64,000 nt of DNA from Alistipes sp. (GTDB taxonomy: Bacteria > Bacteroidota > Bacteroidia > Bacteroidales > Rikenellaceae): positions 102,391-166,390 of the forward strand of contig JAFQCA010000007.1 in NCBI GenBank assembly GCA_017399485.1. The letters run 5' to 3'. The notes beneath the pieces were generated by a model, which searched no databases, had not been told where the DNA came from, and worked only from the letters and a program-made list of their open reading frames with translations. Each line of letters starts with the position of its first letter. The first letter of the stretch is position 1. A program made the position numbers and the translations under genes. Shown here piece by piece: positions 9,957 through 17,829 of this stretch.

Positions 9957-10424
9957 TTACAATTCTGCCTCTAATACCTTCTCGGTTTGTGCTTTGCGGA
10001 ATGCCTCCAGCCGAGCCTCCAAATCCTTGTCGGTCAAGGCGAAGATTGAAGCGGCAATCAAAGCGGCATTCTTTGCTCCGTTAATGGCTGTGGTTGATAC
10101 GGGTATGCCACCGGGCATCTGTACGATTGAAAGCAATGAGTCCAAGCCTCCGAGAGCCGAAGTCTTGATGGGCACACCAATTACAGGAACAGTAGTCAAT
10201 GCAGCCGTTACACCTGCAACGTGAGCCGCACCGCCTGCTCCGGCGATAATTGCACCAATGCCGCGCTCCTTGGCTGTTGTGGCATATTCGACCATCAAAT
10301 GAGGTGTGCGGTGTGCGCTGATAACTCGCTTCTCGTATTCGATTCCCAATTCCTCCAATGTCTCACAAGCGGCTGACATAACGCCCCAATCGCTTGTCGA
10401 GCCCATAATAACTGCAACTTTCAT
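9957..10424 (-). CDS. purE: 5-(carboxyamino)imidazole ribonucleotide mutase (class I PurE)
   Basis: 155 residues from the ATG at 10424. An in-frame ATG 36 bases upstream exists, but family alignment starts at '[13 protein letters not shown]', so 10424 is chosen. PurE converts N5-CAIR to CAIR. Motifs are 'GSTSDW', '[11 protein letters not shown]' with the catalytic His, '[15 protein letters not shown]' and '[16 protein letters not shown]'. It is the first gene of the purine operon. purK, purF, purC and purB are not in the window. A hairpin lies 23 bases upstream of the start. Confidence 0.95.
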   Translation of the reverse strand: MKVAVIMGSTSDWGVMSAACETLEELGIEYEKRVISAHRTPHLMVEYATTAKERGIGAIIAGAGGAAHVAGVTAALTTVPVIGVPIKTSALGGLDSLLSIVQMPGGIPVSTTAINGAKNAALIAASIFALTDKDLEARLEAFRKAQTEKVLEAEL

Positions 10425-10447
10425 ATTGTGTGTAATGTTAAAATGCA

Positions 10448-10472
10448 GCCGCTGTAGCAAAACTACAACGGC
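10448..10472 (-). promoter_or_regulatory. Hairpin in purE 5' leader (possible attenuator or start-site mask)
   Basis: On the minus-strand RNA, GCCGTTGTAG and CTACAGCGGC form a 10-bp stem (one G-U pair) around loop TTTTG. It ends 23 bases before the purE ATG and is followed by a short U-rich stretch (TGCATTTTAAC). A stem this stable in the middle of a leader of about 270 nt is likely to act on purE expression, either as a weak terminator or as a translational element. No known purine riboswitch class was recognised. Confidence 0.5.
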
Positions 10473-10699
10473 CCGTTTTGTTATTTAATTAATTATTTGT
10501 TTGTCTTGTTTGTCCTCAAAAGAGTGGCTGCCCGTTGCTGAACGGTCATCGCATAATGTCTGTTCTGTGCAATTTGGCATTGGGCTATATATAGACTCAA
10601 GAAGACCATTAACCGACTTTGTGCCGTACTCTGGAACGGCGAAAATGCGTAAAAACGGCCTGCTGAATGAGTTATGTATCCACGTGTAGTTCATACGTG

Positions 10700-10707
10700 C
10701 AAAAATA
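10700..10707 (-). promoter_or_regulatory. Probable -7 element of the purE operon promoter
   Basis: The minus strand reads TATTTTTG, matching the Bacteroidetes -7 consensus TAnnTTTG. The expected -33 TTTG about 19 bases upstream is not well conserved. Transcription would begin near 10693, giving a leader of about 270 nt before purE. Confidence 0.5.
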
Positions 10708-10990
10708 CATTATTTTTATTAGAAAAAGAAATAATAATAGCACAAAAGTTTCAACAATTTTCCCACTTTTGTAAAGGTTTGTTTCCCATCTTTCGAAAAT
10801 GAGATTTCGGTTGTATAATTTCTGTAGAAAATTAATCATTGAAATGGGAGATTTGGGTGGTGAAAAATAGTCCGAAATTGTTGGCTGTTAAATGCGAAAT
10901 ATGGACAAATAATAATCTGAATCGCCTGTTTACTAAAGGCGTTTGATTCAGGTAAAATGATGTGCAAAAAATCTCCTTTGAAAAAGTAGA

Positions 10991-11021
10991 TTGGGATATG
11001 TCGAAAAAATGTGTATTTTTG
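10991..11021 (+). promoter_or_regulatory. feoAB promoter (-33 / -7)
   Basis: TTGG at 10991-10994 (one mismatch to TTTG), 19-base spacer, then TATTTTTG at 11014-11021, a full match to TAnnTTTG. The predicted start is near 11028, about 20 bases before the feoAB ATG. Confidence 0.6.
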
Positions 11022-11050
11022 CAAGCAAAAATAGAGAACAAACATAACGT

Positions 11051-13468
11051 ATGCTGTTGTCAGAACTTAAAACAGGCTCTTCTGCCGTTGTGGTTAAAGT
11101 GTTGGGACACGGAGGTTTCCGCCGTAGAATTCTTGAAATGGGATTTGTGCGAGGGCAACGTGTGGTCTCGGTACTCAACGCTCCGCTGCGTGACCCTATA
11201 AAGTATAGAATTATGGGGTACGAAGTCTCTTTACGACGTAGTGAGGCCGCTATGGTTGAGGTACTTACTCCTGAAGAGGCACGCGAATATCAACTACAGA
11301 GTGGTAAGGTGACAACCGCACAGAACGAAGATATTGTTCAAAATGTCTTCAATGAAAAGGTACGTCATATAAAAATCGCTTTGGTAGGTAACCCGAATAG
11401 TGGCAAAACCTCGTTGTTCAATGCCTTGTCGGGAGGTCACGAACACGTTGGTAATTATAGTGGAGTGACGGTTGATGCAAAGAGTGGCTCGCTGGAATAT
11501 AAGGGATATAAAATCAATATTACCGATTTGCCGGGAACCTATGCATTGTCGGCTTATACCCCTGAAGAGTTGTATGTTCGTCGCCACTTGATGGATGAGT
11601 TGCCCGATGTGGTGGTGAATGCAGTTGTGGCGTCAAATCTTGAGCGAAATCTATATCTTACTACCGAACTTATCGACATAAGCCCAAAGATGGTCGTGGC
11701 GTTGAATATGTATGATGAGTTGGAGCGTAGCGGTGCCACACTTGATTACGAACAGTTGGGACGAATGATTGGAGTCCCTGTGGTGCCTGTGGTGGCACGT
11801 GATGGGCGAGGTCTGGAGAATCTATTGGATGAGGTAATCTTGACTTATGAGAATCAGAATCCCAAAGTGCGTCATATTCATATCAACTATTCGTCATCCA
11901 TAGAGACCGAAATAGCGTCGTTGTCGAAGTTGATGAAGCGTAATGTCGAGGAGTTGCCAAAGTCATTCCCGCCGAGATATTGGGCTATTAAGATGTTGGA
12001 GGGTGATAGTAGCGTTCAAGAGTTGCTGCGTCAAAGTCCCCATTTCAAGGAGTGGAAAACGCAAAGTGTTAAGGGTGCCGCGCGTATCATTACTGCATTG
12101 AATGAGGATGTAGAGAGCGCCATAACTAACGAGAAATATGGTTTTATCGAAGGCGCTTTGGCTGAAACATATACCCCATCGGAGAAGCAGAGCGATGTGC
12201 CTACATCTTACATTGACCGTGTGGTGACTCACAAATATCTGGGTATTCCTATATTCTTGACCCTTATGTTTGTGATGTTCTGGTCGACGTTTACTCTGGG
12301 CGCATATCCTCAGGAGTGGATTGAGAGTGGATTTCAATGGCTGGGAGATTTCGTGCTGAGTATTATGGCTGAAGGCGAATTACGCGACTTGATAGTAGAT
12401 GGTGTTATCGGAGGCGTTGGCTCGGTGGCGGTATTCTTGCCTAATATTTTGATTCTCTATCTGTTTATTTCACTGATGGAGGATTCGGGTTATATGGCGA
12501 GAGCAGCCTTCATTATGGATAGACTGATGCACTTGGCGGGCCTTCACGGAAAATCGTTTATCCCGCTTGTAATGGGCTTCGGATGCAACGTGCCTGCTAT
12601 TATGGCGACACGTACAATCGAGAGCCGTAGTAGCCGTTTGATAACAATCCTGATTAACCCCTTTATGTCGTGTAGTGCGCGACTGCCTGTGTTTGTATTC
12701 CTTGCGGGTACATTCTTCCCCGAATGCGCGGGTGTGATGTTGTTTGCCATATATCTGTTTGGTTGTCTGGCGGCTATTGTGACGGCGCGTATATTGCGTA
12801 GATTTAAGTTTGGCCCTGACGAAACGCCATTTGTTATGGAGTTGCCACCATATCGAGTGCCGACGCTGAATGCTACGTTGCGACATATGTGGGAGCGTAG
12901 CGAGCAGTATCTGCGTAAAATAGGAGGCCTGATTTTGGTGGCGGCAGTCGTTATATGGTTTTTGAGTTATTATCCTCACGTTGAGCCGTCGGCATACGCT
13001 ACAGATGTTGTTGAGCAGGTTGCTGCTGGTTCTTCGGAGCAGGAGATTGAGGTGATGCATATTTCACAGGCCGAGAACTCATATCTGGGGCGTATAGGTA
13101 AGGTGTGTGAGCCGATAATGCAACCCTTGGGCTTGGATTGGAAAGCGAGCGTGGCGTTGTTGTCCGGAGCGGTGGCCAAAGAGATTATTCTCTCTACATT
13201 GAGTGTGTTGTACTCGGTTGACGATAGCGAGAGTGGCTCGGCTACCCTATCGAATTTGATGCTTCAGTCGGGTACTTATTCGCGAGCATCGGCTTTGGCA
13301 TTTATAATTTTTATATTGCTATATTTCCCTTGTATGGCAACCGTTGCGACCATAGCACGTGAGACGGGAGGCTGGAAATGGGCCGTATTTTCTGTCGTAT
13401 ATAATACCCTGCTTGCTTGGGTGTTGGCGTTCGCAGCATATCAGATTGGAATGATGGTTGGATTGTAA
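11051..13468 (+). CDS. feoB: FeoA-FeoB fusion, ferrous iron transporter
   Basis: 805 residues. An N-terminal FeoA/SH3-like domain (about 1-75) is fused to FeoB, an arrangement common in Bacteroidetes. The G domain starts near residue 107 with the G1 loop 'GNPNSGKTS' (113-121), followed by 'DLPGTYALS' (G3) and 'ALNMYDELE' (G4-like). The membrane part contains the two Gate regions, with 'SGYMARAAF', 'LVMGFGCNVPA' and 'RTIESRSSRL', and about eight hydrophobic segments. It imports Fe(II) through the inner membrane with GTPase gating. It is transcribed alone from the promoter just upstream and ends at the bidirectional terminator at 13647-13687. Confidence 0.95.
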   Translation: MLLSELKTGSSAVVVKVLGHGGFRRRILEMGFVRGQRVVSVLNAPLRDPIKYRIMGYEVSLRRSEAAMVEVLTPEEAREYQLQSGKVTTAQNEDIVQNVFNEKVRHIKIALVGNPNSGKTSLFNALSGGHEHVGNYSGVTVDAKSGSLEYKGYKINITDLPGTYALSAYTPEELYVRRHLMDELPDVVVNAVVASNLERNLYLTTELIDISPKMVVALNMYDELERSGATLDYEQLGRMIGVPVVPVVARDGRGLENLLDEVILTYENQNPKVRHIHINYSSSIETEIASLSKLMKRNVEELPKSFPPRYWAIKMLEGDSSVQELLRQSPHFKEWKTQSVKGAARIITALNEDVESAITNEKYGFIEGALAETYTPSEKQSDVPTSYIDRVVTHKYLGIPIFLTLMFVMFWSTFTLGAYPQEWIESGFQWLGDFVLSIMAEGELRDLIVDGVIGGVGSVAVFLPNILILYLFISLMEDSGYMARAAFIMDRLMHLAGLHGKSFIPLVMGFGCNVPAIMATRTIESRSSRLITILINPFMSCSARLPVFVFLAGTFFPECAGVMLFAIYLFGCLAAIVTARILRRFKFGPDETPFVMELPPYRVPTLNATLRHMWERSEQYLRKIGGLILVAAVVIWFLSYYPHVEPSAYATDVVEQVAAGSSEQEIEVMHISQAENSYLGRIGKVCEPIMQPLGLDWKASVALLSGAVAKEIILSTLSVLYSVDDSESGSATLSNLMLQSGTYSRASALAFIIFILLYFPCMATVATIARETGGWKWAVFSVVYNTLLAWVLAFAAYQIGMMVGL

Positions 13469-13502
13469 ACCGTTGGTTATTAAACAGAACATTTTGAGTT
13501 GT

Positions 13503-13548
13503 AGAGATGTCACTCCACCGAGCCTGCAGGGCGAGGATTGGAGCCTCT
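13503..13548. repeat. Imperfect palindromic intergenic repeat
   Basis: Outer AGAG (13503-13506) pairs with CTCT (13545-13548), and CTCCA (13512-13516) with TGGAG (13539-13543), around a GC-rich loop. It sits 15 bases before a different palindrome and resembles REP-type extragenic elements. No second copy was seen in this window. Confidence 0.4.
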
Positions 13549-13562
13549 AAATAACAACCGTT

Positions 13563-13608
13563 AGAGATTCCATTCATCACTCGCATTCGCTCGTGATGTG
13601 GAATGACG
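13563..13608. repeat. REP-like palindromic repeat, copy 1
   Basis: 46-bp imperfect palindrome: the left arm AGAGATTCCATTCATCACTC can pair with the right arm TCGTGATGTGGAATGACG. A second copy in opposite orientation lies at 63655-63701 with both arms identical and only the loop different. Two copies 50 kb apart make this a dispersed repeat family. Confidence 0.75.
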
Positions 13609-13646
13609 TTAATATGATAGCAATGCTAATGTAGGTAATTCTGCCT

Positions 13647-13687
13647 AAAAAAGTCTGCTAATCTTCGATAGATTAGCAGACTTTTTT
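13647..13687. terminator. Bidirectional intrinsic terminator
   Basis: A-tract, perfect 11-bp stem GTCTGCTAATC / GATTAGCAGAC, 7-base loop and T-tract. It serves feoAB on the plus strand and the metallo-hydrolase gene on the minus strand, whose stop is at its edge. Confidence 0.9.
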
Positions 13688-14941
13688 CTATTGTTTACTG
13701 TCGAATGGCCCATAGACGGTTTGTATTTTCATATTCTCGTCATCGGCGGATAGACGGTAAATTTTATACTTCTTTCCTTTGTTGTAAACTTTTACTACGA
13801 TATGTCCATTGTGAGGCCCTACGCGCTTCAGCCACTCCGCTGTGCTATGTTGTTTGCGGGCTGATTCGACTATATATTGCGTTAGTACCATCGTTGGCTG
13901 GGCGTTCTTTTCGCCTGAATATTGCTCCTGTGAGAGCATTCGCTCGATGATTGCTGGCTGTGTGTGGAATTGGTCCCAAACGGGATTGATATATGCTTGT
14001 GCATTTATGTGTTTCAAAAAGTCGGGATGCATAGCATCTTTGTATGCGTGATGATTACATTTGCAGACATCAACCTCACCACACGCCTCGCCTGCTTTGG
14101 CTTCGAGGTTTATGTTGTTGCCATTGGTATCTTTGACGCCGAGGGTTAAATCTCCTCCTGCAAAATATGAGAATGGTCCGTAGTCAATTCTGAAGGCAAT
14201 GCTCTTTGTGTTTTCGTTACCATTGTTTTTTGTATTGTCGGGGTGTAGGTCGTAGTAGCGTGTTGTGCTACCCTGCTCGTCGCCATTCCATATTTCTCCA
14301 CTTGCGGCTATGTTGCGAATAGAGAATGTTTTGGCATATTTTGCAGGTTTCTTCTGCAATTTTATCTGATTTACTGCACCAACCTTGAATGCCTCCTGCT
14401 TTGCTCCGTATTGTTGTTTGTGCCAGCGGACAAAGTTTTTGTAGTTCGATATGTGAGAGTCGTTAATTGCCGTTGGGTAGTTGTAATTGGGAAAACCTCG
14501 GTCAATGAAATTGCCGAAAATAATGCTCTCGCCAACGTCGGCAATGCCGACAAGTTTATAGTCGGGGGTGCGTCCTTCGGTTTTGGGAACGTTGAGTGAT
14601 GCAGAGCCTGAATGGTCGCTGTGGAAGTGCGATAACATCATATAATCTACCTCGCGCCCAGCGGGGTTTACCCTCTCGATGTAGCGGGCTACCCACTCAC
14701 CACCTCGTCGTGAGAGGTCGGGTTTGGGGTCTGTCATAGGTACTGAGGCCTGATGGTCACCAGCATCTACCAACATCGACGTGCCATCGGGAAAAATATA
14801 GAATACAGCCTCTCCTCTACCTGTGTAGATGAAATGAATATCTAATTCACCCTTCTTCCAGCCTTTATATGTGTCGTCTGTTTGGGAATGTGCGACACTC
14901 GATAACATAAGTGTTATTGCTAAAAAAAGAAATTGTTTCAT
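13688..14941 (-). CDS. Exported metallo-beta-lactamase-fold hydrolase
   Basis: 417 residues with a cleavable signal peptide (charged start, 'LFLAITLMLSSVAHSQ'). The MBL fold is shown by 'FPDGTSMLVDAGDH' and the metal-binding 'SHFHSDHSGS' (HxHxDH at 105-110), with further His in 'CNHHAYKDAMH'. The layout, with a Gly-rich start and a late 'KCNHHAYKD', resembles the ComEC-like branch of the superfamily without the channel domain. Substrate unknown. It follows the TlpA-like lipoprotein by 12 bases and is probably cotranscribed with it. Confidence 0.8.
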   Translation of the reverse strand: MKQFLFLAITLMLSSVAHSQTDDTYKGWKKGELDIHFIYTGRGEAVFYIFPDGTSMLVDAGDHQASVPMTDPKPDLSRRGGEWVARYIERVNPAGREVDYMMLSHFHSDHSGSASLNVPKTEGRTPDYKLVGIADVGESIIFGNFIDRGFPNYNYPTAINDSHISNYKNFVRWHKQQYGAKQEAFKVGAVNQIKLQKKPAKYAKTFSIRNIAASGEIWNGDEQGSTTRYYDLHPDNTKNNGNENTKSIAFRIDYGPFSYFAGGDLTLGVKDTNGNNINLEAKAGEACGEVDVCKCNHHAYKDAMHPDFLKHINAQAYINPVWDQFHTQPAIIERMLSQEQYSGEKNAQPTMVLTQYIVESARKQHSTAEWLKRVGPHNGHIVVKVYNKGKKYKIYRLSADDENMKIQTVYGPFDSKQ

Positions 14942-14953
14942 ATCGGTTTTGTG

Positions 14954-16216
14954 TTATTTGTTTATGCGTTTCTCTACCTCTGCAGTCAATTGCTCTATGG
15001 TTGGGTCAAATGCTATGATTTTACCTTGAGCGTCAAACAAAATACGACGACCTGCGGCATTGTTGCAACCATATTTGGCCCAGATATTCGCGCGGTCATC
15101 CAACTCAACGAGTTGCGGCCATTTGTAACCATCTTGTTTAACGGCCTTTTCCATTGCTTTGGTAGAGCCTGATTCTCGTGCTACGCCAATGATTTGGAAG
15201 CCTTTGTTGTGGTATTTATCGTATAGAGGAATCATTTCGATTGATGCCGTGCGGCACGGACCGCACCACGAAGCCCACAAGTCGAGCAAGACTAACTCTG
15301 CGTCTTTAATCATATCAGACAGTTTGTGCATCTGCCCATCGAGGTCGGGTGCCTCGAAATCGATATATTGCGCCCCGATTTGTAATTGAAAACCCTCTAT
15401 TTGGCGCAGACAAAATTTGGTAATTGCATTGTCGGGCATTTTGACAGCATAGATGTTGTTGAATGCATCAACGAGTTCTTGAGGTGGTAGTTTGTATTTC
15501 ATCTGTTTGGCCAGCATAGCAAGTCGAGCCGTTGATGGCTCGCCTGTAACAATTTCGAGCATTTTAGCCAAACGCTCGGCTTGATAACGTTTGCGCTCGG
15601 CCAAAGTCTCGGGGGCATACGTCTGCTCTTCAGTCATTGCTTGTATCTGCTCGATTAATTGCTTCTGTTTTGGCGAATTGTTCTCCAATGCCTCGATTTG
15701 TGTAATTAAAGACGAGTACTCCTCTGTGTAGGTTTTGCCTTCTGCTTTGAGTTTGTTACGCACCTCGTTCGTAGCGTCTTGTAATTTACGCAATTCAACT
15801 TTATATGATTGATATTCATTGGTTGAAGCAGGACCTTCGATGTCGGTTTTGCCGACCTCCTCTGTTGGGTAAAGATTCATATTTATGGTGCCGTCATCGG
15901 CGATGAAATCAATGGCTTGCCAATAGCCGTTTTTGAATTCATCCTCAAATACGAGTTCACAATATTGAGGTTCATCGAGGTAGAGGTCGTATGAGAATTG
16001 GCTGTCGCTAATTTTTATCTCGCAGTATGGCTGCGATGATCCTGCAATGTTTCCATCAACCCCGATATATAGAAGTAATTTGCTTGATTCGGGCCTGTCG
16101 TGAACTACACCATTGATATGACAATGAATAGTAGCGTCGGTTTGCTGATTTTTTGTTTGGTTGCCAGAGCAGGCACAAATAATCAGCGCAATCATAATAG
16201 TGGATAATCGTTTCAT
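14954..16216 (-). CDS. TlpA-like thioredoxin-fold lipoprotein
   Basis: 420 residues. The signal 'IMIALIICACSGNQ' has a lipobox, so the protein is predicted to be an envelope lipoprotein. Residues about 30-125 resemble the beta-rich N-terminal domain common before Bacteroidetes TlpA proteins (DUF4369-like). A helical region (about 135-280, charged and Gln-rich) is followed by a thioredoxin domain with 'DLWASWCGPC' (CxxC at 318-321) and the cis-Pro region. Probable role: thiol-disulfide exchange or protein reduction in the periplasm. Upstream gene of a two-gene unit with the MBL hydrolase. Confidence 0.85.
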   Translation of the reverse strand: MKRLSTIMIALIICACSGNQTKNQQTDATIHCHINGVVHDRPESSKLLLYIGVDGNIAGSSQPYCEIKISDSQFSYDLYLDEPQYCELVFEDEFKNGYWQAIDFIADDGTINMNLYPTEEVGKTDIEGPASTNEYQSYKVELRKLQDATNEVRNKLKAEGKTYTEEYSSLITQIEALENNSPKQKQLIEQIQAMTEEQTYAPETLAERKRYQAERLAKMLEIVTGEPSTARLAMLAKQMKYKLPPQELVDAFNNIYAVKMPDNAITKFCLRQIEGFQLQIGAQYIDFEAPDLDGQMHKLSDMIKDAELVLLDLWASWCGPCRTASIEMIPLYDKYHNKGFQIIGVARESGSTKAMEKAVKQDGYKWPQLVELDDRANIWAKYGCNNAAGRRILFDAQGKIIAFDPTIEQLTAEVEKRINK

Positions 16217-16241
16217 CGTAAATGTATATTTGTTTGTTTCG

Positions 16242-16249
16242 CAAATATA
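16242..16249 (-). promoter_or_regulatory. -7 element of the TlpA-like gene promoter
   Basis: The minus strand reads TATATTTG, an exact TAnnTTTG match, 26 bases upstream of the ATG. The -33 element is not clear. It is divergent from the met promoter at 16303. Confidence 0.55.
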
Positions 16250-16302
16250 CGGAAAATATTACTTTTTTCGGCGTTACTTTAATATAATAAGAAAATAATA
16301 GT

Positions 16303-16310
16303 TATATTTG
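16303..16310 (+). promoter_or_regulatory. -7 element of the met operon promoter
   Basis: TATATTTG, an exact TAnnTTTG match. The predicted start near 16317 puts the leader ORF start 16 bases into the transcript and metY about 218 bases in. The -33 box is weak. Confidence 0.6.
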
Positions 16311-16332
16311 CACATAATAATAACGTGTACAA

Positions 16333-16401
16333 ATGAGAAGACTCTGCAACATATTGTCGATGGTCACTATCCCTATGCACTCGATGCGAATGTGCCGATA
16401 G
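16333..16401 (+). CDS. Methionine-rich leader peptide of the met operon
   Basis: 22-codon ORF, ATG at 16333 and TAG at 16399. Met occupies positions 1, 10, 15, 18 and 20, and Cys positions 5 and 21. Five Met in 22 is far above the usual two percent, and the density rises toward the stop. The stop codon lies inside a GTGCC-GATA-GGCAC hairpin. The ORF sits directly between a good promoter and the methionine biosynthesis genes metY-metX-hom. This is the architecture of a leader peptide sensing charged tRNA-Met (and perhaps Cys): ribosome stalling at Met codons would change downstream RNA folding. The interpretation is inference; codon content and positions are read directly. Confidence 0.7.
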   Translation: MRRLCNILSMVTIPMHSMRMCR

Positions 16402-16515
16402 GCACTTCTTTAATCATAGGCGACTACGAGTTGCCGTGTGTCAATGGACACAAAAATCCCTTAACAATTATTAATTTGAGTTTTTATAAGTGTTCGGCTT
16501 GCGAGAGTAGCCGAA
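16392..16515 (+). promoter_or_regulatory. Structured leader (attenuator candidate) upstream of metY
   Basis: Four stems follow or overlap the leader ORF: GTGCC/GGCAC (16392-16405, includes the leader stop), GGCGAC/GTTGCC (16419-16435), TGTGTC/GACACA (16437-16452), and TTCGGCT/AGCCGAA (16493-16515), which ends 19 bases before the metY ATG. No long U-tract directly follows any stem, so control could be at translation of metY and not only by termination. I could not fit SAM-I, SAM-II or SAM-IV consensus elements. Confidence 0.5.
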
Positions 16516-16534
16516 TAATAAATATTTCAGAACT

Positions 16535-17818
16535 ATGGCAGATAATAAATTGCGTTTTGAAACCAAGCAGATTCACGGTGGTTATCACGTGGACCATACA
16601 GGCTCGCGTGGCGTGGCAATATACCCTACTGCGGCCTATCATTTCAAGAGTTGCGACTATGCGGCTCGCTTGTTTGAGTTGAGCGAGGGCGGTAATATAT
16701 ATACCCGTTTGCAGAATCCTACATCTTCGGCTTATGAGGAGCGTGTGGCTGCATTGTATAATGGTGTTGGTGCGTTGGCTTTGTCGTCGGGAATGTCGGC
16801 TATACTTATCACGGTTACGGCGTTGGCTTCGGCAGGTGATAATATTGTTGCATCGCCCTATCTTTATGGTGGTACATACAACCAATTCCGAATATCGTTG
16901 CGTAAGTTGGGCGTTGATTGCCGTATTGCCAAAAGCGAGCGAGTGGAGGATTTTGAGGCGCTTATTGATGATAAGACGAAGATGATATTTGCCGAGAGTA
17001 TGGGTAATCCGACCTGCTATGTTCCCGATTTGGAGGCGTTGGGTGAGTTGGCAAAACGTAAGGATGTGCCTTTTGTGGTTGATAACACTTTCGGTGCAGC
17101 AGGTTTCCTCTGCAATCCGTTTGATTGGGGCGCAAATATCGTAGTAGATTCTGCAACGAAGTGGATTAACGGTCACGGAACGGCTATGGGTGGCATCATC
17201 GTCGATGGCGGTAACTATAATTGGGCAAACGGCAAATTCCCGCAGATTGATGGCCCATCGGAGGGTTATCACGGATTGAATCTCTATGAGGCGTTTGGTG
17301 CTGCGGCCTTTGTCGTGAAGTGTCGAGTAGATGGTTTGCGCGATTTTGGTTGTTGCCCCTCGTCGTTTGATTCATATTTGATGTTGTTGGGCCTTGAGAC
17401 TCTGTCGTTGCGTGTTAAGCATCAGGTGGAATCTACTTGGCGTTTGGCCGAGTATTGCCGCAACCATCCGAAAGTGGAGCGTGTAAGTTTCGTAGGTTTT
17501 GAGGACCACGCAGGATATGAGAATGCCAAGAAGTATTATCGCTATGGCTCGTCGGGTGTCTTCGCAATCGAACTGAAAGGCTCGCTGGATAGCACCGTAC
17601 GTTTTGTTGAGGCGTTGAAGTTGGCAGCCAATATGACGATGATTGGAGATTCGATAACAGTTGTTACTCATCCCGCATCGACTACACACAAGCAGTTGAA
17701 CGAGGCCGATTTGAAGGCCGCAGGAGTTACGCCTACTCTGTTGCGTATCTCTTTGGGCTTGGAGAATGTTGAAGATATAATTGAAGATTTCGAGCAGGCA
17801 TTTGCCGCAGCAGAATAA
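16535..17818 (+). CDS. metY: O-acetylhomoserine sulfhydrylase (PLP-dependent Cys/Met metabolism enzyme)
   Basis: 427 residues, the length typical of MetY (longer than MetB/MetC at about 380-400). It makes homocysteine from O-acetylhomoserine and sulfide. Motifs: 'RLQNPTSSAYEERVAAL', 'SSGMSAILITVTALA', the aspartate of 'PFVVDNTFGAAG', and the PLP lysine in 'SATKWINGHGTAMGG'. The C-terminal 'THPASTTHKQL' and 'LRISLGLENVEDII' are also standard. First structural gene of the met operon, 11 bases before metX, whose product supplies its substrate. Confidence 0.93.
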   Translation: MADNKLRFETKQIHGGYHVDHTGSRGVAIYPTAAYHFKSCDYAARLFELSEGGNIYTRLQNPTSSAYEERVAALYNGVGALALSSGMSAILITVTALASAGDNIVASPYLYGGTYNQFRISLRKLGVDCRIAKSERVEDFEALIDDKTKMIFAESMGNPTCYVPDLEALGELAKRKDVPFVVDNTFGAAGFLCNPFDWGANIVVDSATKWINGHGTAMGGIIVDGGNYNWANGKFPQIDGPSEGYHGLNLYEAFGAAAFVVKCRVDGLRDFGCCPSSFDSYLMLLGLETLSLRVKHQVESTWRLAEYCRNHPKVERVSFVGFEDHAGYENAKKYYRYGSSGVFAIELKGSLDSTVRFVEALKLAANMTMIGDSITVVTHPASTTHKQLNEADLKAAGVTPTLLRISLGLENVEDIIEDFEQAFAAAE

Positions 17819-17829
17819 GCGAAAAACGA

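Larger units (their letters stand above)
10473..11050. other. Divergent purE / feoAB intergenic region
   Basis: About 580 bases separate purE (minus) and feoAB (plus). The purE side (10473-10699) is probably transcribed leader. It has a 69-codon minus-strand frame (10485-10694) whose ATG sits at the predicted transcription start and whose sequence resembles no known family; I do not call it a gene. The centre (10710-10950) is AT-rich with no convincing gene. The feoAB promoter lies at the right end. Confidence 0.5.

Noticed and set aside
10485..10694. 69-codon minus-strand frame in the purE leader
   Set aside because: The ATG coincides with the predicted transcription start, no family resemblance, and a plus-strand frame of similar length overlaps it; kept only as a note under the intergenic entry.
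16320..16534. SAM riboswitch upstream of metY
   Set aside because: The conserved elements of SAM-I/IV (kink-turn, pseudoknot partners) and SAM-II could not be found; the Met-rich ORF explains the region better.
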